This document shows positions 1 to 9,197 of a DNA stretch of 64,000 bases, in pieces (the first letter of the stretch is position 1; the number at the start of each line of letters is the position of its first letter). The position numbers and the translations under genes were made by a program. The stretch spans positions 62,001 to 126,000 of the forward strand of contig NZ_CP041745.1 of assembly GCF_007556815.1 (NCBI RefSeq), written 5' to 3'. Below the pieces are notes generated by a model. It was given only the letters and a program-made list of their open reading frames with translations. It had not been told where the DNA came from and made no database searches. This DNA comes from Paraburkholderia megapolitana (lineage in GTDB: Bacteria > Pseudomonadota > Gammaproteobacteria > Burkholderiales > Burkholderiaceae).

Positions 1-1
1 G

Positions 2-223
2 GATGTGTGGCTTGTGGATCCCGATGACAAGGTTGCCTTCATCGGTCATGCATTGACCTGGCATCCGCAGTTCGATCGATATCCCAAGGTGAATCAGATG
101 TTGCGGCAATTGTCGGAAGATGATTTCTATACGGGAGCTATCAGTGCGCTGTCTCTCGAAGAGATCGCAGAGATCCAGAGCGGATCATGGCTCGATGAAA
201 AAACCGTCTCTCCAGACCGGTGA
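2..223 (+). CDS. C-terminal end of a probable DUF4123-type T6SS effector chaperone (partial)
   Basis: The frame is already open at the left edge of the window and ends at a TGA, so only about the last 73 residues are visible. The fragment has no recognisable catalytic motif. It lies 45 bp upstream of a VasX-like effector. In VasX loci of Vibrio and Burkholderia the gene just before the effector is usually a DUF4123 adaptor that loads the effector onto VgrG. The assignment rests mainly on this context, with weak support from the sequence around 'HPQFDRYP'. It could instead be another small effector-associated protein. Confidence 0.45.
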   Translation, partial: DVWLVDPDDKVAFIGHALTWHPQFDRYPKVNQMLRQLSEDDFYTGAISALSLEEIAEIQSGSWLDEKTVSPDR

Positions 224-268
224 TCTGGTTCTGCAATTCAGTCCACTATTCAGATAAGAAGAGAATGT

Positions 269-3118
269 ATGGCGACCGTCGAAAAATCATGTGAGAACTG
301 CAAGAAAACTGGTCTGCCGATACTGCCTGTACGCTATACCGTCTTGCCGACACTTGGTGCGCCGATCCTGCCTGGTGGTATCCACGGGAAGGGGGTAACG
401 GACGTCGAGATCAAGGAGCATCGCTACGGGCTACGTACGGTGCGTGAGGGCTGGCTCTATCTCTTTTATGTTGTCGGGCCGCGCGGCAGCAACTATTGGG
501 AAGCCTACAAGATCACCGAGGATGGCCGTTTATGGAAACAGACGCTGCCGCTGCCGCTGGTTCCAAAAACAGATCCGGCGTGCGCGCAGAAAAGTATCGC
601 CGTGCCGATGGACATCATTGCGATCGAGAAGCCGGAGAAATGCACCGACCGTGTCTATATTGCATTTTCTGAGTATGCCTGGCATAAGGACACGTTCAAG
701 CTGTATGCCCAGAAAGAAGCTCTACGCATCCAGCGGATGCAATGGATCGAACCGTCGAAGTGGATCGCGAGCGGCCAGTGCAAAGAAGGACATGCCACTG
801 TCGCGACCGAACAGACGATCGACGCCGTCATCGAGTACATGCCCGGTTTTTATCCAAAGGTGCTGCAACCGGTCAATGACTCAAAAAATGACCCGATGTC
901 CAAGGTCACCGGTGAATATGACCCGACGCACGTAAGGCGCGAAGCTACGCGTTATCCGCTGCATATCCGTCAGGCGACACCTGCATCGGCGAGCGTCGAA
1001 CTGGTCACGTTGATGAACAATGTCGGCGAGATTGGGAAAAACAAACACTATCCGCCAATGCTGCTGGCACTGTGGGATAGCGTTGGCAATGTTCATGAGC
1101 TGAATGGCTTTCGCAACGATGCGGCGAGCATGCTGGGTGTTTATGTGCGAGAGCGAGCCACACAGCTCGACGCCATGCAATCGATTGAGGCAGCAGACAT
1201 TGCGGTACGCAACGGGGCTGTTGCATCCAAGAGTTGGTGGCGCTCGGCGCTTCAGGCGGGCTTTGAGAACATGGCTAACCAGCCGGGAGCTGGATATGGC
1301 GTGATGACGTTTGTGAGCCCCGAACAGCAGGCCGCATCTGACAAACGTATTGCGGAAGCGGGTGAGATTAGTCCGCAGGAGGCGAAGAAGATTGGTGAGG
1401 AGGCTTGGCCAAAATATCTGAAAAAACTAGATCAGCCCAAATACAACAACTTCAAGATATGGTTCAAATCTCTTCGCACGGCGGTAAAACAGCTGCAGGC
1501 TAGACGTGCCTCTGATGTTGAGGTCTGGCTAAAGGCACCGTTGTTTCTGGCGACGCTGCATGACTATCGCGAAGACAATTTGCCGGACGGTATCGCTTTC
1601 GAGGCGGTGATTGCGGAAGCTATCACAGGTCTGCCTTCAGAGGAAACCGGCGCAAAGGTGGTGGAGGATCTGGTCAACAACATGGATGCAACGGCGGCTG
1701 GTTCTCTGGTTTGGCGTGCGTTTGCCTATAACCAGAGTGAGCCAAAGGCTGAGATAAAGGAGCTCTTGACGGCCGCGACTTCGTACAAGGCGACTGTTTG
1801 GGAAGAGGCGTCGGAGGTGGCAGAAAAGGTCGCCAAGCAGCTTGAGAAATTAAAGACCTTTGTTGAATTCCGCGAAAAGATGGGCGAGGTCAAGGAGCAT
1901 ACATTTGCTATCTCGGCTACCGAAGAAGCACTGAAGAAGATACAGGTAGATCGGTTCGTTATCTCCATCACAGAAGGTCTGTTCAAATGGACGGGATACG
2001 GTAAATTCGCTGACCGTGTTGGAGCACGCCTGATCCAGGGCGCGTTGCTGATACGAGTGGGGATCCCACAAGCGGATACGATCGGCTTGATCAAAGAGTC
2101 AGCGAAGGCGGATCCTGCGCTGCGCCTTGAGCTGGAGAATGGGTATCGCGCATTGCGTAGCAAAGGAGTTAAGGCAGCAGAGGCCTACGCGCAGACATTG
2201 GAGTCCTTAGCCGAAAACGATAAAGGGAAAGCGGTAAGGGCAAAATGGAACGCTGTCAGATTGACTGGTGAGGGGGCGGAAGCGGCGACTGGTATTCGTA
2301 TCGGCAGTACGCTCATGATCATCGAGCTGTTCTGTTTCGGAGCCGCTCTGATGAAGGCCGACAAAACCCGCGAAGACTACGCGATGCTTGTCGCCAGTGG
2401 ATTCTCATCAGCTTCGGCATGTCTGCAACCGGCAGCGAAAGCCATGGCGGCGATGGCCAAGGAAGCAGCGGGGACCCTCGCCAATCTTAAGGCAGTTACA
2501 GGCGTCTTTAGTGGTATCGCCTCTGGGATTGGATCGGTTATAGATTTTTCGAAATCTTATGACGCTGGTGCTGACGATAGATACGCGTTGATGTCTGCCT
2601 ATTTCGTTAAGGGATTCTTGGGGTTGTTATCCGCGGCGGCAAATTTACTTACCGCGCTATCGTCAGCCGCTCCTCTAATTGCACGTATGACTGGCGGGCG
2701 TGGGGTTGCCTGGTTGGGTAACGTTAGAGGAGCTATCGTAGGGGCAGCGGAGAGATCGGAAGTGCTGGCGAAGACGGCGCTGTCTGTAGCCGACCGGGAA
2801 GCTGCTGCAGGTGTGGCAGGCCGATTGGCGGTCGGTGTCGGTGCAGAAGAGGTAGGTGCGGTGGTCGGTGAACGTGCTGCATTGCTGCTTCTTGGTAGAT
2901 GTATGCTTTACCTCGCAGGATGGGAAGTTGCCGTAGTCCTTACGGTAATTCAGCTACTGATCTGGTATTTTTCGGATAACGATTTGCAGACTTGGCTTGA
3001 AAAGTGTGCCTTTGGCAAATCTTCAAAATATCCACCGGGCGAAGCAGGTAAGCAACACGAAGAGTTCGAGAAAGCCTTAGCGGCGGTGGGTCTCCAGGCA
3101 AGTGAGGGCTCCGAGTGA
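269..3118 (+). CDS. VasX-like T6SS membrane-targeting effector
   Basis: A 949-residue protein with a VasX-type N-terminal region: a Cys-x-x-Cys pair at residues 8-11 followed by 'LPILPVRY' and an 'HRYGLRTVREGWLYLFY' stretch, all typical of the BTH_I2691/VasX family. The middle is a long, charged, probably helical region. The last third has several hydrophobic segments, near residues 677-700, 770-810 and 870-900, consistent with a colicin-like pore-forming end. Members of this family are delivered by T6SS and permeabilise target membranes. The stop overlaps the next start (GTGA), so translation is coupled to the probable immunity partner. The upstream chaperone fragment and downstream PAAR gene support the role; the exact toxic mechanism is inferred. 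Confidence 0.75.
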   Translation: MATVEKSCENCKKTGLPILPVRYTVLPTLGAPILPGGIHGKGVTDVEIKEHRYGLRTVREGWLYLFYVVGPRGSNYWEAYKITEDGRLWKQTLPLPLVPKTDPACAQKSIAVPMDIIAIEKPEKCTDRVYIAFSEYAWHKDTFKLYAQKEALRIQRMQWIEPSKWIASGQCKEGHATVATEQTIDAVIEYMPGFYPKVLQPVNDSKNDPMSKVTGEYDPTHVRREATRYPLHIRQATPASASVELVTLMNNVGEIGKNKHYPPMLLALWDSVGNVHELNGFRNDAASMLGVYVRERATQLDAMQSIEAADIAVRNGAVASKSWWRSALQAGFENMANQPGAGYGVMTFVSPEQQAASDKRIAEAGEISPQEAKKIGEEAWPKYLKKLDQPKYNNFKIWFKSLRTAVKQLQARRASDVEVWLKAPLFLATLHDYREDNLPDGIAFEAVIAEAITGLPSEETGAKVVEDLVNNMDATAAGSLVWRAFAYNQSEPKAEIKELLTAATSYKATVWEEASEVAEKVAKQLEKLKTFVEFREKMGEVKEHTFAISATEEALKKIQVDRFVISITEGLFKWTGYGKFADRVGARLIQGALLIRVGIPQADTIGLIKESAKADPALRLELENGYRALRSKGVKAAEAYAQTLESLAENDKGKAVRAKWNAVRLTGEGAEAATGIRIGSTLMIIELFCFGAALMKADKTREDYAMLVASGFSSASACLQPAAKAMAAMAKEAAGTLANLKAVTGVFSGIASGIGSVIDFSKSYDAGADDRYALMSAYFVKGFLGLLSAAANLLTALSSAAPLIARMTGGRGVAWLGNVRGAIVGAAERSEVLAKTALSVADREAAAGVAGRLAVGVGAEEVGAVVGERAALLLLGRCMLYLAGWEVAVVLTVIQLLIWYFSDNDLQTWLEKCAFGKSSKYPPGEAGKQHEEFEKALAAVGLQASEGSE

Positions 3119-3852
3119 CTATTGAGATTCCGTCAGTGCCGACTGCACAACTATTACGTGGACGGATCAACAATTTGCGCAAGACGCGCAGAAGCCAGGA
3201 CTTTTTCTTTACAGATGAGGATCGGGCGAGGATGGGCGCGACCGCGATTGCGGCGGGGCTGGCCGGACTCGGTGGTATTGCTACCGGCTTGGCTGGCATG
3301 GCCATGGATACAACCGAGGAGGCAGATCTGCTCGAGTTCGATCTGGATGGTCAACGTATCAAGGCTTGGGTCTGGTTGTCCGTGTTCAGCGAGGATGATG
3401 AGGTGGAGGTTGTTGCAGAACAATGGGGCAATACATGGCAAGGATATGGGATACGTCGTACCAGTGACAAAATTGTCGCGCTTCATCCACATTGCAGTAG
3501 GGGAAGGTATGCGCACTATCGCGCGTCGTTGAGATGGTGGATGAAGATTTTTCTGCCATTTCTAGGGTTATCTTATTTAATTATGGGGATTATTGCTGTT
3601 GTAAAAAACAGCATGCCGCTAGAGAATCTGATGTTTGGGTGTCTGATTGCAGGAGGTGTGACTGCAGTGATTTTCGGTTTTATTGGAATTCGTATCTCCA
3701 GAAAATTCATGGGCTTTGTTCGTCTTGCCGAGGGAATTTTCAATGGTTTTGGTTGGAAGGATGTCCGGAACATTGATTTGCCAGCGATCACAAAGAAGAG
3801 CAAAAAATCAGATGATCCAGGTCCTTTGGGTGTATTGTATTTCCGCTACTAA
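3115..3852 (+). CDS. T6SS-associated membrane protein, candidate immunity protein
   Basis: Starts at a GTG that overlaps the stop of the VasX-like effector by four bases. The 245-residue product has a Gly/Ala-rich hydrophobic stretch at about residues 42-64 and two clear membrane segments at about 142-162 and 172-192, with charged loops. Membrane-inserted immunity proteins are expected partners of pore-forming effectors, and the overlap suggests the two are made together. Similar proteins in Burkholderia are often labelled 'putative T6SS effector', so an accessory or effector role remains possible. No enzymatic motif is visible. Confidence 0.55.
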   Translation: MTIEIPSVPTAQLLRGRINNLRKTRRSQDFFFTDEDRARMGATAIAAGLAGLGGIATGLAGMAMDTTEEADLLEFDLDGQRIKAWVWLSVFSEDDEVEVVAEQWGNTWQGYGIRRTSDKIVALHPHCSRGRYAHYRASLRWWMKIFLPFLGLSYLIMGIIAVVKNSMPLENLMFGCLIAGGVTAVIFGFIGIRISRKFMGFVRLAEGIFNGFGWKDVRNIDLPAITKKSKKSDDPGPLGVLYFRY

Positions 3853-3886
3853 TTTCATGTCTTGCTCAATTGAATAGCTCTCGATC

Positions 3887-4138
3887 ATGATAGATCTGAT
3901 TCGCGTCGGCGATGACACTGACCACGAGGGTAAGGTGATCACGGGGTCATCAGTTATGCGTTTTGATGGTCGCTTTGTGGCTCGGAAAGGTGACGAAGTA
4001 TCGTGTCCCAAGCATCCTGACGTCAAACCGAACCTCATCACCGAGGGCGACGAATCGTTGACCGATAATGGCATTCCGATCGCTCGTCATGGCCACTGCG
4101 CTACATGTGGCTGCCATCTAATATCGAGCCTCGTTTGA
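3887..4138 (+). CDS. PAAR-domain protein, T6SS spike tip
   Basis: An 83-residue protein that is almost entirely one PAAR domain. It shows the characteristic pattern of a short N-terminal strand, 'GSSVMRFDGRFVARKGDEVSCP', a central 'GDESLTDNGIPIARHGHCATCGC' region and Cys/His residues able to hold the metal at the cone tip. PAAR proteins sharpen the VgrG spike and recruit effectors. It lies 34 bp after the membrane protein and on the same strand, so it probably belongs to the effector operon. It has no toxin extension, so it acts as a stand-alone tip. Confidence 0.85.
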   Translation: MIDLIRVGDDTDHEGKVITGSSVMRFDGRFVARKGDEVSCPKHPDVKPNLITEGDESLTDNGIPIARHGHCATCGCHLISSLV

Positions 4139-4191
4139 TATGCACTGTTTTTTGGAAATCAACAAATGCATGAAAAAGGGAAGGAAACTTA

Positions 4192-4752
4192 ATGAAAACT
4201 TCGGCGAAACTGCTTCTTCTGGGGTTTGTTTTCCTTCTAGGTTGCTCGCAGCATGACAATGATACGACCACTAGTGAGACGACGAATAAATCAACTGAAG
4301 TCGCTGTATCACAGGCACTTCAGGCAACGTTTGAACAAACTAGGTTGTCGTTAACAAGCAGCTATACATCTGCACAGCATCAATCGGAAAAAACAGTCAT
4401 ATATAAGCAAGCTGATGAGAAAACGAAGAAATTTTGGAAAGATCACGGAATCGAAATAAACGAGTGGGCAGGTCGTATCACCGAAATAAATACGACTGAT
4501 GATTACCCGAATGCAGATATTGTAATTACGAGTGATAGTGGAACAAAATATTCAGAAAATAATATCACCTCCAGTACAGCGCTCTCAAAAGAACTGTCAC
4601 ATTTATCGGTTGGCTCCAAAGTTAGATTTTCAGGGAAATTTGCCGCCAACATGGGCACAGACGATCCGAGTGAGATTAGCTTGACGGAGCGAGATTCAAT
4701 GACCAGTCCGTCCTATTTGGTCGAGATTTCAGATTTGAAGGTGAGTGAATAG
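4192..4752 (+). CDS. AT-rich hypothetical lipoprotein
   Basis: A 186-residue protein with a lipoprotein signal: a positively charged start, a hydrophobic run and the lipobox LLGC, with Cys at about residue 18. The mature part is polar, rich in Ser/Thr/Asn/Lys, with no motif I recognise. The coding sequence is much richer in A and T than its neighbours and uses codons such as ATA and AAA, which suggests recent acquisition. A Shine-Dalgarno-like 'AAGGAAACTTA' precedes the ATG. Its place after a PAAR gene hints at an immunity or accessory role in the effector cluster, but function is unknown. Confidence 0.6.
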   Translation: MKTSAKLLLLGFVFLLGCSQHDNDTTTSETTNKSTEVAVSQALQATFEQTRLSLTSSYTSAQHQSEKTVIYKQADEKTKKFWKDHGIEINEWAGRITEINTTDDYPNADIVITSDSGTKYSENNITSSTALSKELSHLSVGSKVRFSGKFAANMGTDDPSEISLTERDSMTSPSYLVEISDLKVSE

Positions 4753-4992
4753 TGATGTGAGTTCCGGGGCTTCTGGTGCGGAGACGGCTCGGTGCCATTG
4801 CTCCGAAACGTCGCGGCATCGGCGCTGCGTTTCGCTCGCATCACCCCCTCCGAACGCATTCCGCAATCTTCGTTGCCACTACGCGGCGATTCTCCCCGCG
4901 CATACGAAACTACTGCGGAGATCCGATGTCGCTACGCGTTAGCGGAAAAGGCCTCGTAGCAGGTCACTACCCCATGATATTTGCATGCCGAA

Positions 4993-6294
4993 TTACATTC
5001 GATCACACGTCCAGTACGGGCACGGAGATGCATGAATGATCGCCTGACTTTGCTCGCCCGCCCTGTCCTGAATTGCACGAAAAGCAGTCGAGGTGGCAAG
5101 GGGTATCACAGGCGAGTCGGGGGTCAGAGGTTCGGGGTCTGTATCGTTGTACTCGGGCTTAAGCAAAAAGGCGTTGTGATACAAAGTCCGCATATCGGCT
5201 GAGGCTTGCGCCGTGCGGTCTGGATCGAACGCACTGGTAGATCCGTCGAACACCACGTTATAGAGCTGAAGCTCGCGGTTGCAAAAGCGTTCGACAATAT
5301 TCAACGCCTGTAAGTCCGAAGGCGCGGTAAACGTAGTTTTCAGGTCGGAAGCGAGAACCGCGCAGCGTGCATAGCGCGGGCGCAGGTAACGTGAAAGCCA
5401 CTTAACCTCATCGGTTACGGGGTAGCTGCAGCCTTTCAGGCTGGTGATTTTTTCGGGTGAGGTTGAAGCCTTCAATGCGTCTGCAGTGCAGCCATTCATC
5501 GATATTGCACCATAGTACGCGTGGGTGACGTCGCCTATGCCAAGGTCATCAAGTACCGTCGACAGCTCGGCTGATTTCAACTGGATCGACATGTCGGCGT
5601 CGTAGCTCTTCGAACAGACTACGCCAATCATCAATGCGGATCCGGCAAAAACGCCGGAGATAAGAGCTGCCGAGAACAAGGTATAGCCTTCTCGCATGGC
5701 TAGCCGGACGATCAGGCCAAGGACGAAGCCGGTCACGATGCCGCCGGCGTGGGCCACGTTGTCCACGTTGAATACCACACCGGCACAGATCGTCAGCGCA
5801 AGACTTATCAGCAGATCCTTGACCGGGAGAGTCTTCGCGCCGAGTAGCCTGTATGCGAGAGCCGCACCAACAAGCCCAAGAATCGCGCCGGACGCGCCGC
5901 AACTCAGCATGAGGTCATGGCGATGCCACAGCGTACTCGTAAGACCACCCGCCAGGCCCGAGATCAGATAAAGCGCAAGAAAGGCGGGCCACCACATCAT
6001 CCGTTCAAGATCTCGTCCGATAGTCCACAGCGCGATCATGTTGACTGCCAGATGTACAAAACCAATGTGCAGGAACATCGCGCTGCCAAGGCGCCAGTAC
6101 TCACCGGAAAGTGTGAGTGGTGGAAGGTTGGCACCCCAGTCGAGTAGAAATGTCTCCTGGTCGAGATGATCGAATGCATTTGGATCGAGTATCGCGGCAA
6201 CGGCAAAGACGGCGATATTGACCAGAATCAGCAGGATTGTCACTCGCGTTGAGCAAATCGATGAACCGATAGAGCGCAGTGTTGGCTTCGTCAT
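4993..6294 (-). CDS. Rhomboid-family intramembrane serine protease with long C-terminal domain
   Basis: About 433 residues from the ATG at 6294, chosen because the upstream frame would overlap tssF and this start begins the natural 'MTKPTLRSIG' N-terminus. The first about 210 residues form a six-helix rhomboid core: 'HIGFVHLAVNM' in helix 2, the catalytic Ser in 'CGASGAILG' and the catalytic His in 'NVAHAGGI'. Rhomboids cleave membrane proteins within the bilayer. About 200 further residues form a mostly soluble domain of unknown function with several Cys residues. It lies 26 bp downstream of tssF on the same strand, where tssG would be expected. Confidence 0.85.
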   Translation of the reverse strand: MTKPTLRSIGSSICSTRVTILLILVNIAVFAVAAILDPNAFDHLDQETFLLDWGANLPPLTLSGEYWRLGSAMFLHIGFVHLAVNMIALWTIGRDLERMMWWPAFLALYLISGLAGGLTSTLWHRHDLMLSCGASGAILGLVGAALAYRLLGAKTLPVKDLLISLALTICAGVVFNVDNVAHAGGIVTGFVLGLIVRLAMREGYTLFSAALISGVFAGSALMIGVVCSKSYDADMSIQLKSAELSTVLDDLGIGDVTHAYYGAISMNGCTADALKASTSPEKITSLKGCSYPVTDEVKWLSRYLRPRYARCAVLASDLKTTFTAPSDLQALNIVERFCNRELQLYNVVFDGSTSAFDPDRTAQASADMRTLYHNAFLLKPEYNDTDPEPLTPDSPVIPLATSTAFRAIQDRAGEQSQAIIHASPCPYWTCDRM

Positions 6295-6320
6295 TGGGTT
6301 ATCCGATCGGGAATTCGAAT

Positions 6321-8132
6321 TCAAAGCAGCGCAGTCGTGCCCTGTCGCAACGGGCAACGCTGAATTTCGTGTTTCGTGTCTTTTGCAACAACGACCAGTT
6401 GCACAAAACTGTTGGCAGGAGCATAACGTGCAAAAAACCGGTCCATCACAGCAATGAATATACCGAGACTATTGGAGACGAACATCTGCTCGTCAACCGT
6501 CAATATAAGTTCGATACCGCGTACGAACCTTGGACTTGGTTTCATCGGAACCCATCTTGCGCTGGCGCGCTGCGTCAGCGCGATCAAGCCGTCAAAGTAC
6601 ACCGCGCGCGCAGACGAACCAGTTGTGAACTGGCGAAACAGGCGCTTCAATTCGTCGAGCCCGGTGTCGCTGAGTTGAAGTGGGTGTGGCGTCAAAAATT
6701 CGATCAAACGCCATAACGACCCATCGCGACGTGGCAGTCGGACTCGTTCCGTCGGACGAGAGAGCAAGGAAATTTTGCAGGGCAACGATCCCGTCTCATT
6801 CAAGAGGTCGCCGCTCGATGCCCCGAACGGCATTGCGCTCGGTAGATTGCGATCGGTGCAGATCACATCAAGTGTCAGCTGATCCGTATCGGGGATAGTG
6901 GGGTTGCCGTCAGACCTGACTATCGAGAGCCCGGCTTCGTAACCCTCGCCTTGATCGATGCTGGATTCACTCTGGCTCATGATCCAATGCGGAATATGTA
7001 GTCGAGGCGCACTACTGTGCGTCAACTCGTAGTACGGGAGAATGACGGCTTCGTTCAAAGCCCCGCCAACCGCATGTACTTTGTCTATTGCATACACCTC
7101 GACGGCGGATTGATTCCTGGTTCTCGGTAGAACGGGATATGGCGTGGAGCGGCCGTCTATCTTGATCGGTACTGCCTTCTGTCTAAAAAGGTTGACGATC
7201 GGCGTGCAGTGCAGCTTGAAGTTTGCCTCGCCGATTTCATTCAGCGCCGGCGAGAAGGCCGCCCCCCGCGTATCGCGAATGGCCAGATGCAAGGTCAGTT
7301 GCCTGGACGGTTCGGCTTTGCGCGCAATCATCGAGAAATCGACGTCGATGAAGTTGAATTTGCCCGGGAACGTAAGGTATTCCGTCAGCAATGAAAATGC
7401 GGTCGGCGAGCCATTTGGAATGATCGGGTCTTCATCGATACCAACGGGCCTGACTGGAACGCGTGAGAGGGGTTTCCACCGACCGTGATGATCCGCTTCG
7501 ACAAAGGCTGACGCGACATTGAGGAACAGCGCATCCGTCAGTGCCGCGACGACTTCCGGTTGTCCATCCAGATAAATTCGTAGATTTCGAGGTACTGACA
7601 TGTCAGGAAAAGCTGCGTCTGAACCCGCTGCGAATGTGATCGATAAGATACCGTTCGTATCCATCGGTAGTAAAACGTCAGCAGGAGCCAATACGGTGGC
7701 CGCATAACGTGCCTTCGCGATTCGCAGCGGAGATAACGTGACGTCGTATACGGTTTGGAAGCGACAATTTCCCGTTTGGGCGAGTAATTGGGTTCCCCTC
7801 TCGACGGTGATGGGTTGAGTCAGCTCATCGAATACCGAATCGCCTTGAAAGAAGGCAATCGAACAGGATGGGATGGGGCGCAAATACTCCGGATAGAGCA
7901 CTTCCAGCAACGGCTCGGTGAACTCGGGGTATTCGTTTTCGAGTTTTACGTCGAGATGAGCTGCGAGCAAGGCAGCCGATTGAAGTAACCTTTCGACGTG
8001 AGGATCGTCAGAGTGGTCCCCCGACATTGCCAGCCGCGCAGCAATTTTAGGATGTCCAGTTGCGAAGGTTCGCGTCGAGCGTCGCAACAGTCCCAGTTCT
8101 TTTTCGTAGTATTGGAGAAGCAGGTCGTCCAT
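6321..8132 (-). CDS. tssF: T6SS baseplate subunit TssF (solitary copy)
   Basis: A 603-residue protein with the typical TssF/ImpG/VasA start 'MDDLLLQYYEKELGLLRR', the conserved segment 'HVERLLQSAALLAAHLDVKLENEYPEF' and 'LLEVLYPEYLRPIPSCSIAFF', and a family-like C-terminus 'RCPLRQGTTALL'. TssF forms the wedge of the T6SS baseplate with TssG and TssK. I chose the ATG at 8132 over a TTG 45 bases upstream because it gives the canonical N-terminus. Length is normal, so it seems intact. tssG, tssE and tssK are not next to it; a rhomboid gene follows instead, so this is either a cluster remnant or a spare subunit. Confidence 0.9.
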   Translation of the reverse strand: MDDLLLQYYEKELGLLRRSTRTFATGHPKIAARLAMSGDHSDDPHVERLLQSAALLAAHLDVKLENEYPEFTEPLLEVLYPEYLRPIPSCSIAFFQGDSVFDELTQPITVERGTQLLAQTGNCRFQTVYDVTLSPLRIAKARYAATVLAPADVLLPMDTNGILSITFAAGSDAAFPDMSVPRNLRIYLDGQPEVVAALTDALFLNVASAFVEADHHGRWKPLSRVPVRPVGIDEDPIIPNGSPTAFSLLTEYLTFPGKFNFIDVDFSMIARKAEPSRQLTLHLAIRDTRGAAFSPALNEIGEANFKLHCTPIVNLFRQKAVPIKIDGRSTPYPVLPRTRNQSAVEVYAIDKVHAVGGALNEAVILPYYELTHSSAPRLHIPHWIMSQSESSIDQGEGYEAGLSIVRSDGNPTIPDTDQLTLDVICTDRNLPSAMPFGASSGDLLNETGSLPCKISLLSRPTERVRLPRRDGSLWRLIEFLTPHPLQLSDTGLDELKRLFRQFTTGSSARAVYFDGLIALTQRASARWVPMKPSPRFVRGIELILTVDEQMFVSNSLGIFIAVMDRFFARYAPANSFVQLVVVAKDTKHEIQRCPLRQGTTALL

Positions 8133-8457
8133 ACAATTTTCTGGATGCCCAAAAATCTGTGGCAATTTAATAGCCAATAGCAGCGTGGACTAACAAACGG
8201 TATTCATATTACGCCCATGGTATCTCATTAGGGGTATCTGTTTTATGGTTCAAGCAGATCAGCCGGAATTGCCGGGAGATCCACCGGTTTGATTTTCGGT
8301 TTGCGAAGCATAGTCTCTCCTTGGGAGCAAGTTATGCCTTAAACACGAAATTCCTGACAGGCCCATTCGCGTGATGGTAGCCGACGACAGCGACAGCATC
8401 CCAATGACACAGCTCGCCCGGATCAACCGGCGCTGACTATGCCGCATCCCATGTGTC

Positions 8458-8493
8458 CTCCGGCGGCCACTACCGCGTAGTGGCACGCCGGAG
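8458..8493. repeat. Strong 36-nt hairpin in a gene-poor stretch
   Basis: The arms CTCCGGCG/CGCCGGAG (8458-8465 and 8486-8493) continue into GCCACTAC/GTAGTGGC with one bulged A at 8485 and a three-base loop CGC: 16 base pairs in all. No T-run follows on either strand, so it is not a standard terminator. It lies in the 551-bp gap between tssF (-) and a small plus-strand gene. The rest of that gap (8133-8683) shows no convincing gene. Confidence 0.6.
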
Positions 8494-8683
8494 AGCAGTA
8501 ACAGTGAAACAGTGAACGCCGACTCTGCGAGACGAATCGTCCGGGAGACTCGATGCAGTAAAGACGATGCGGAGGTCCCAAATCACGATTTCCCGACCCG
8601 CACTATCAACGCAAGTTCAACTACCGCCGCCGACAGTCGGATAGACTGTCCGTCAGCCGCTACTCAACGCGACGGAGGAAAAC

Positions 8684-9022
8684 ATGACAAACGCATCCGG
8701 GGCGAACACCAACCAGCAGACCCCCGTGTCTGAGGCGCTGCGAACATTAGCGGAGTATCTCGAGCTATCACTCGACGCAGGCGCGAGCCTCGCGGTAATG
8801 CGTCACGCCCCCGACACCGCCACGCTCTACATAGGCGACCCATCAGGCCCACGAGAAGATTTAAAGCGACGCGGAACGATTTCAGCAACGCTCGCAACCG
8901 AAATCCTCGACGCGACGCAGGCGGGACCGAACCTGATTGAAATCGGCGGCAGAACATACAGGTTCTTTCGCAGCTTCACACACATCGACGAAATCCCGAC
9001 GGTCGTATTCTCGTCGATTTAA
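8684..9022 (+). CDS. Hypothetical protein, 112 residues
   Basis: Preceded by a good ribosome-binding site (GGAGGAAAAC just before the ATG), which supports real expression. The product is soluble, with a low-complexity polar N-terminus, a helical segment 'SEALRTLAEYLELSLDAGASLAVM' and a mixed alpha/beta remainder ending in 'YRFFRSFTHIDEIPTVVFSSI'. I do not recognise the family. No signal peptide or membrane segment is present. It stands alone, followed by about 170 bp of non-coding sequence with repeated ACAC/ACCGACACCG tracts before the next gene. Confidence 0.6.
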   Translation: MTNASGANTNQQTPVSEALRTLAEYLELSLDAGASLAVMRHAPDTATLYIGDPSGPREDLKRRGTISATLATEILDATQAGPNLIEIGGRTYRFFRSFTHIDEIPTVVFSSI

Positions 9023-9197
9023 ACGATCGATCGAACGAACAAACGAACAACGTCAAATCCCAATCCACTCATCACCGTCAAGGCGATGACCGGTGCGCCG
9101 GCACACACACATTGGCCGACACCGACACCGATAACAGACAACAAACACACAAAGAGCACCACCCGGCACCAACCAGCGCCACAAATTGGGGACCACG

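Noticed and set aside
4753..4992. Short open frames between the lipoprotein and rhomboid genes
   Set aside because: No ribosome-binding site, Arg-rich translations and no resemblance to known proteins.
8259..8486. A 75-codon minus-strand frame
   Set aside because: It overlaps the strong hairpin, lacks a start signal and has Arg/Ser-rich composition.
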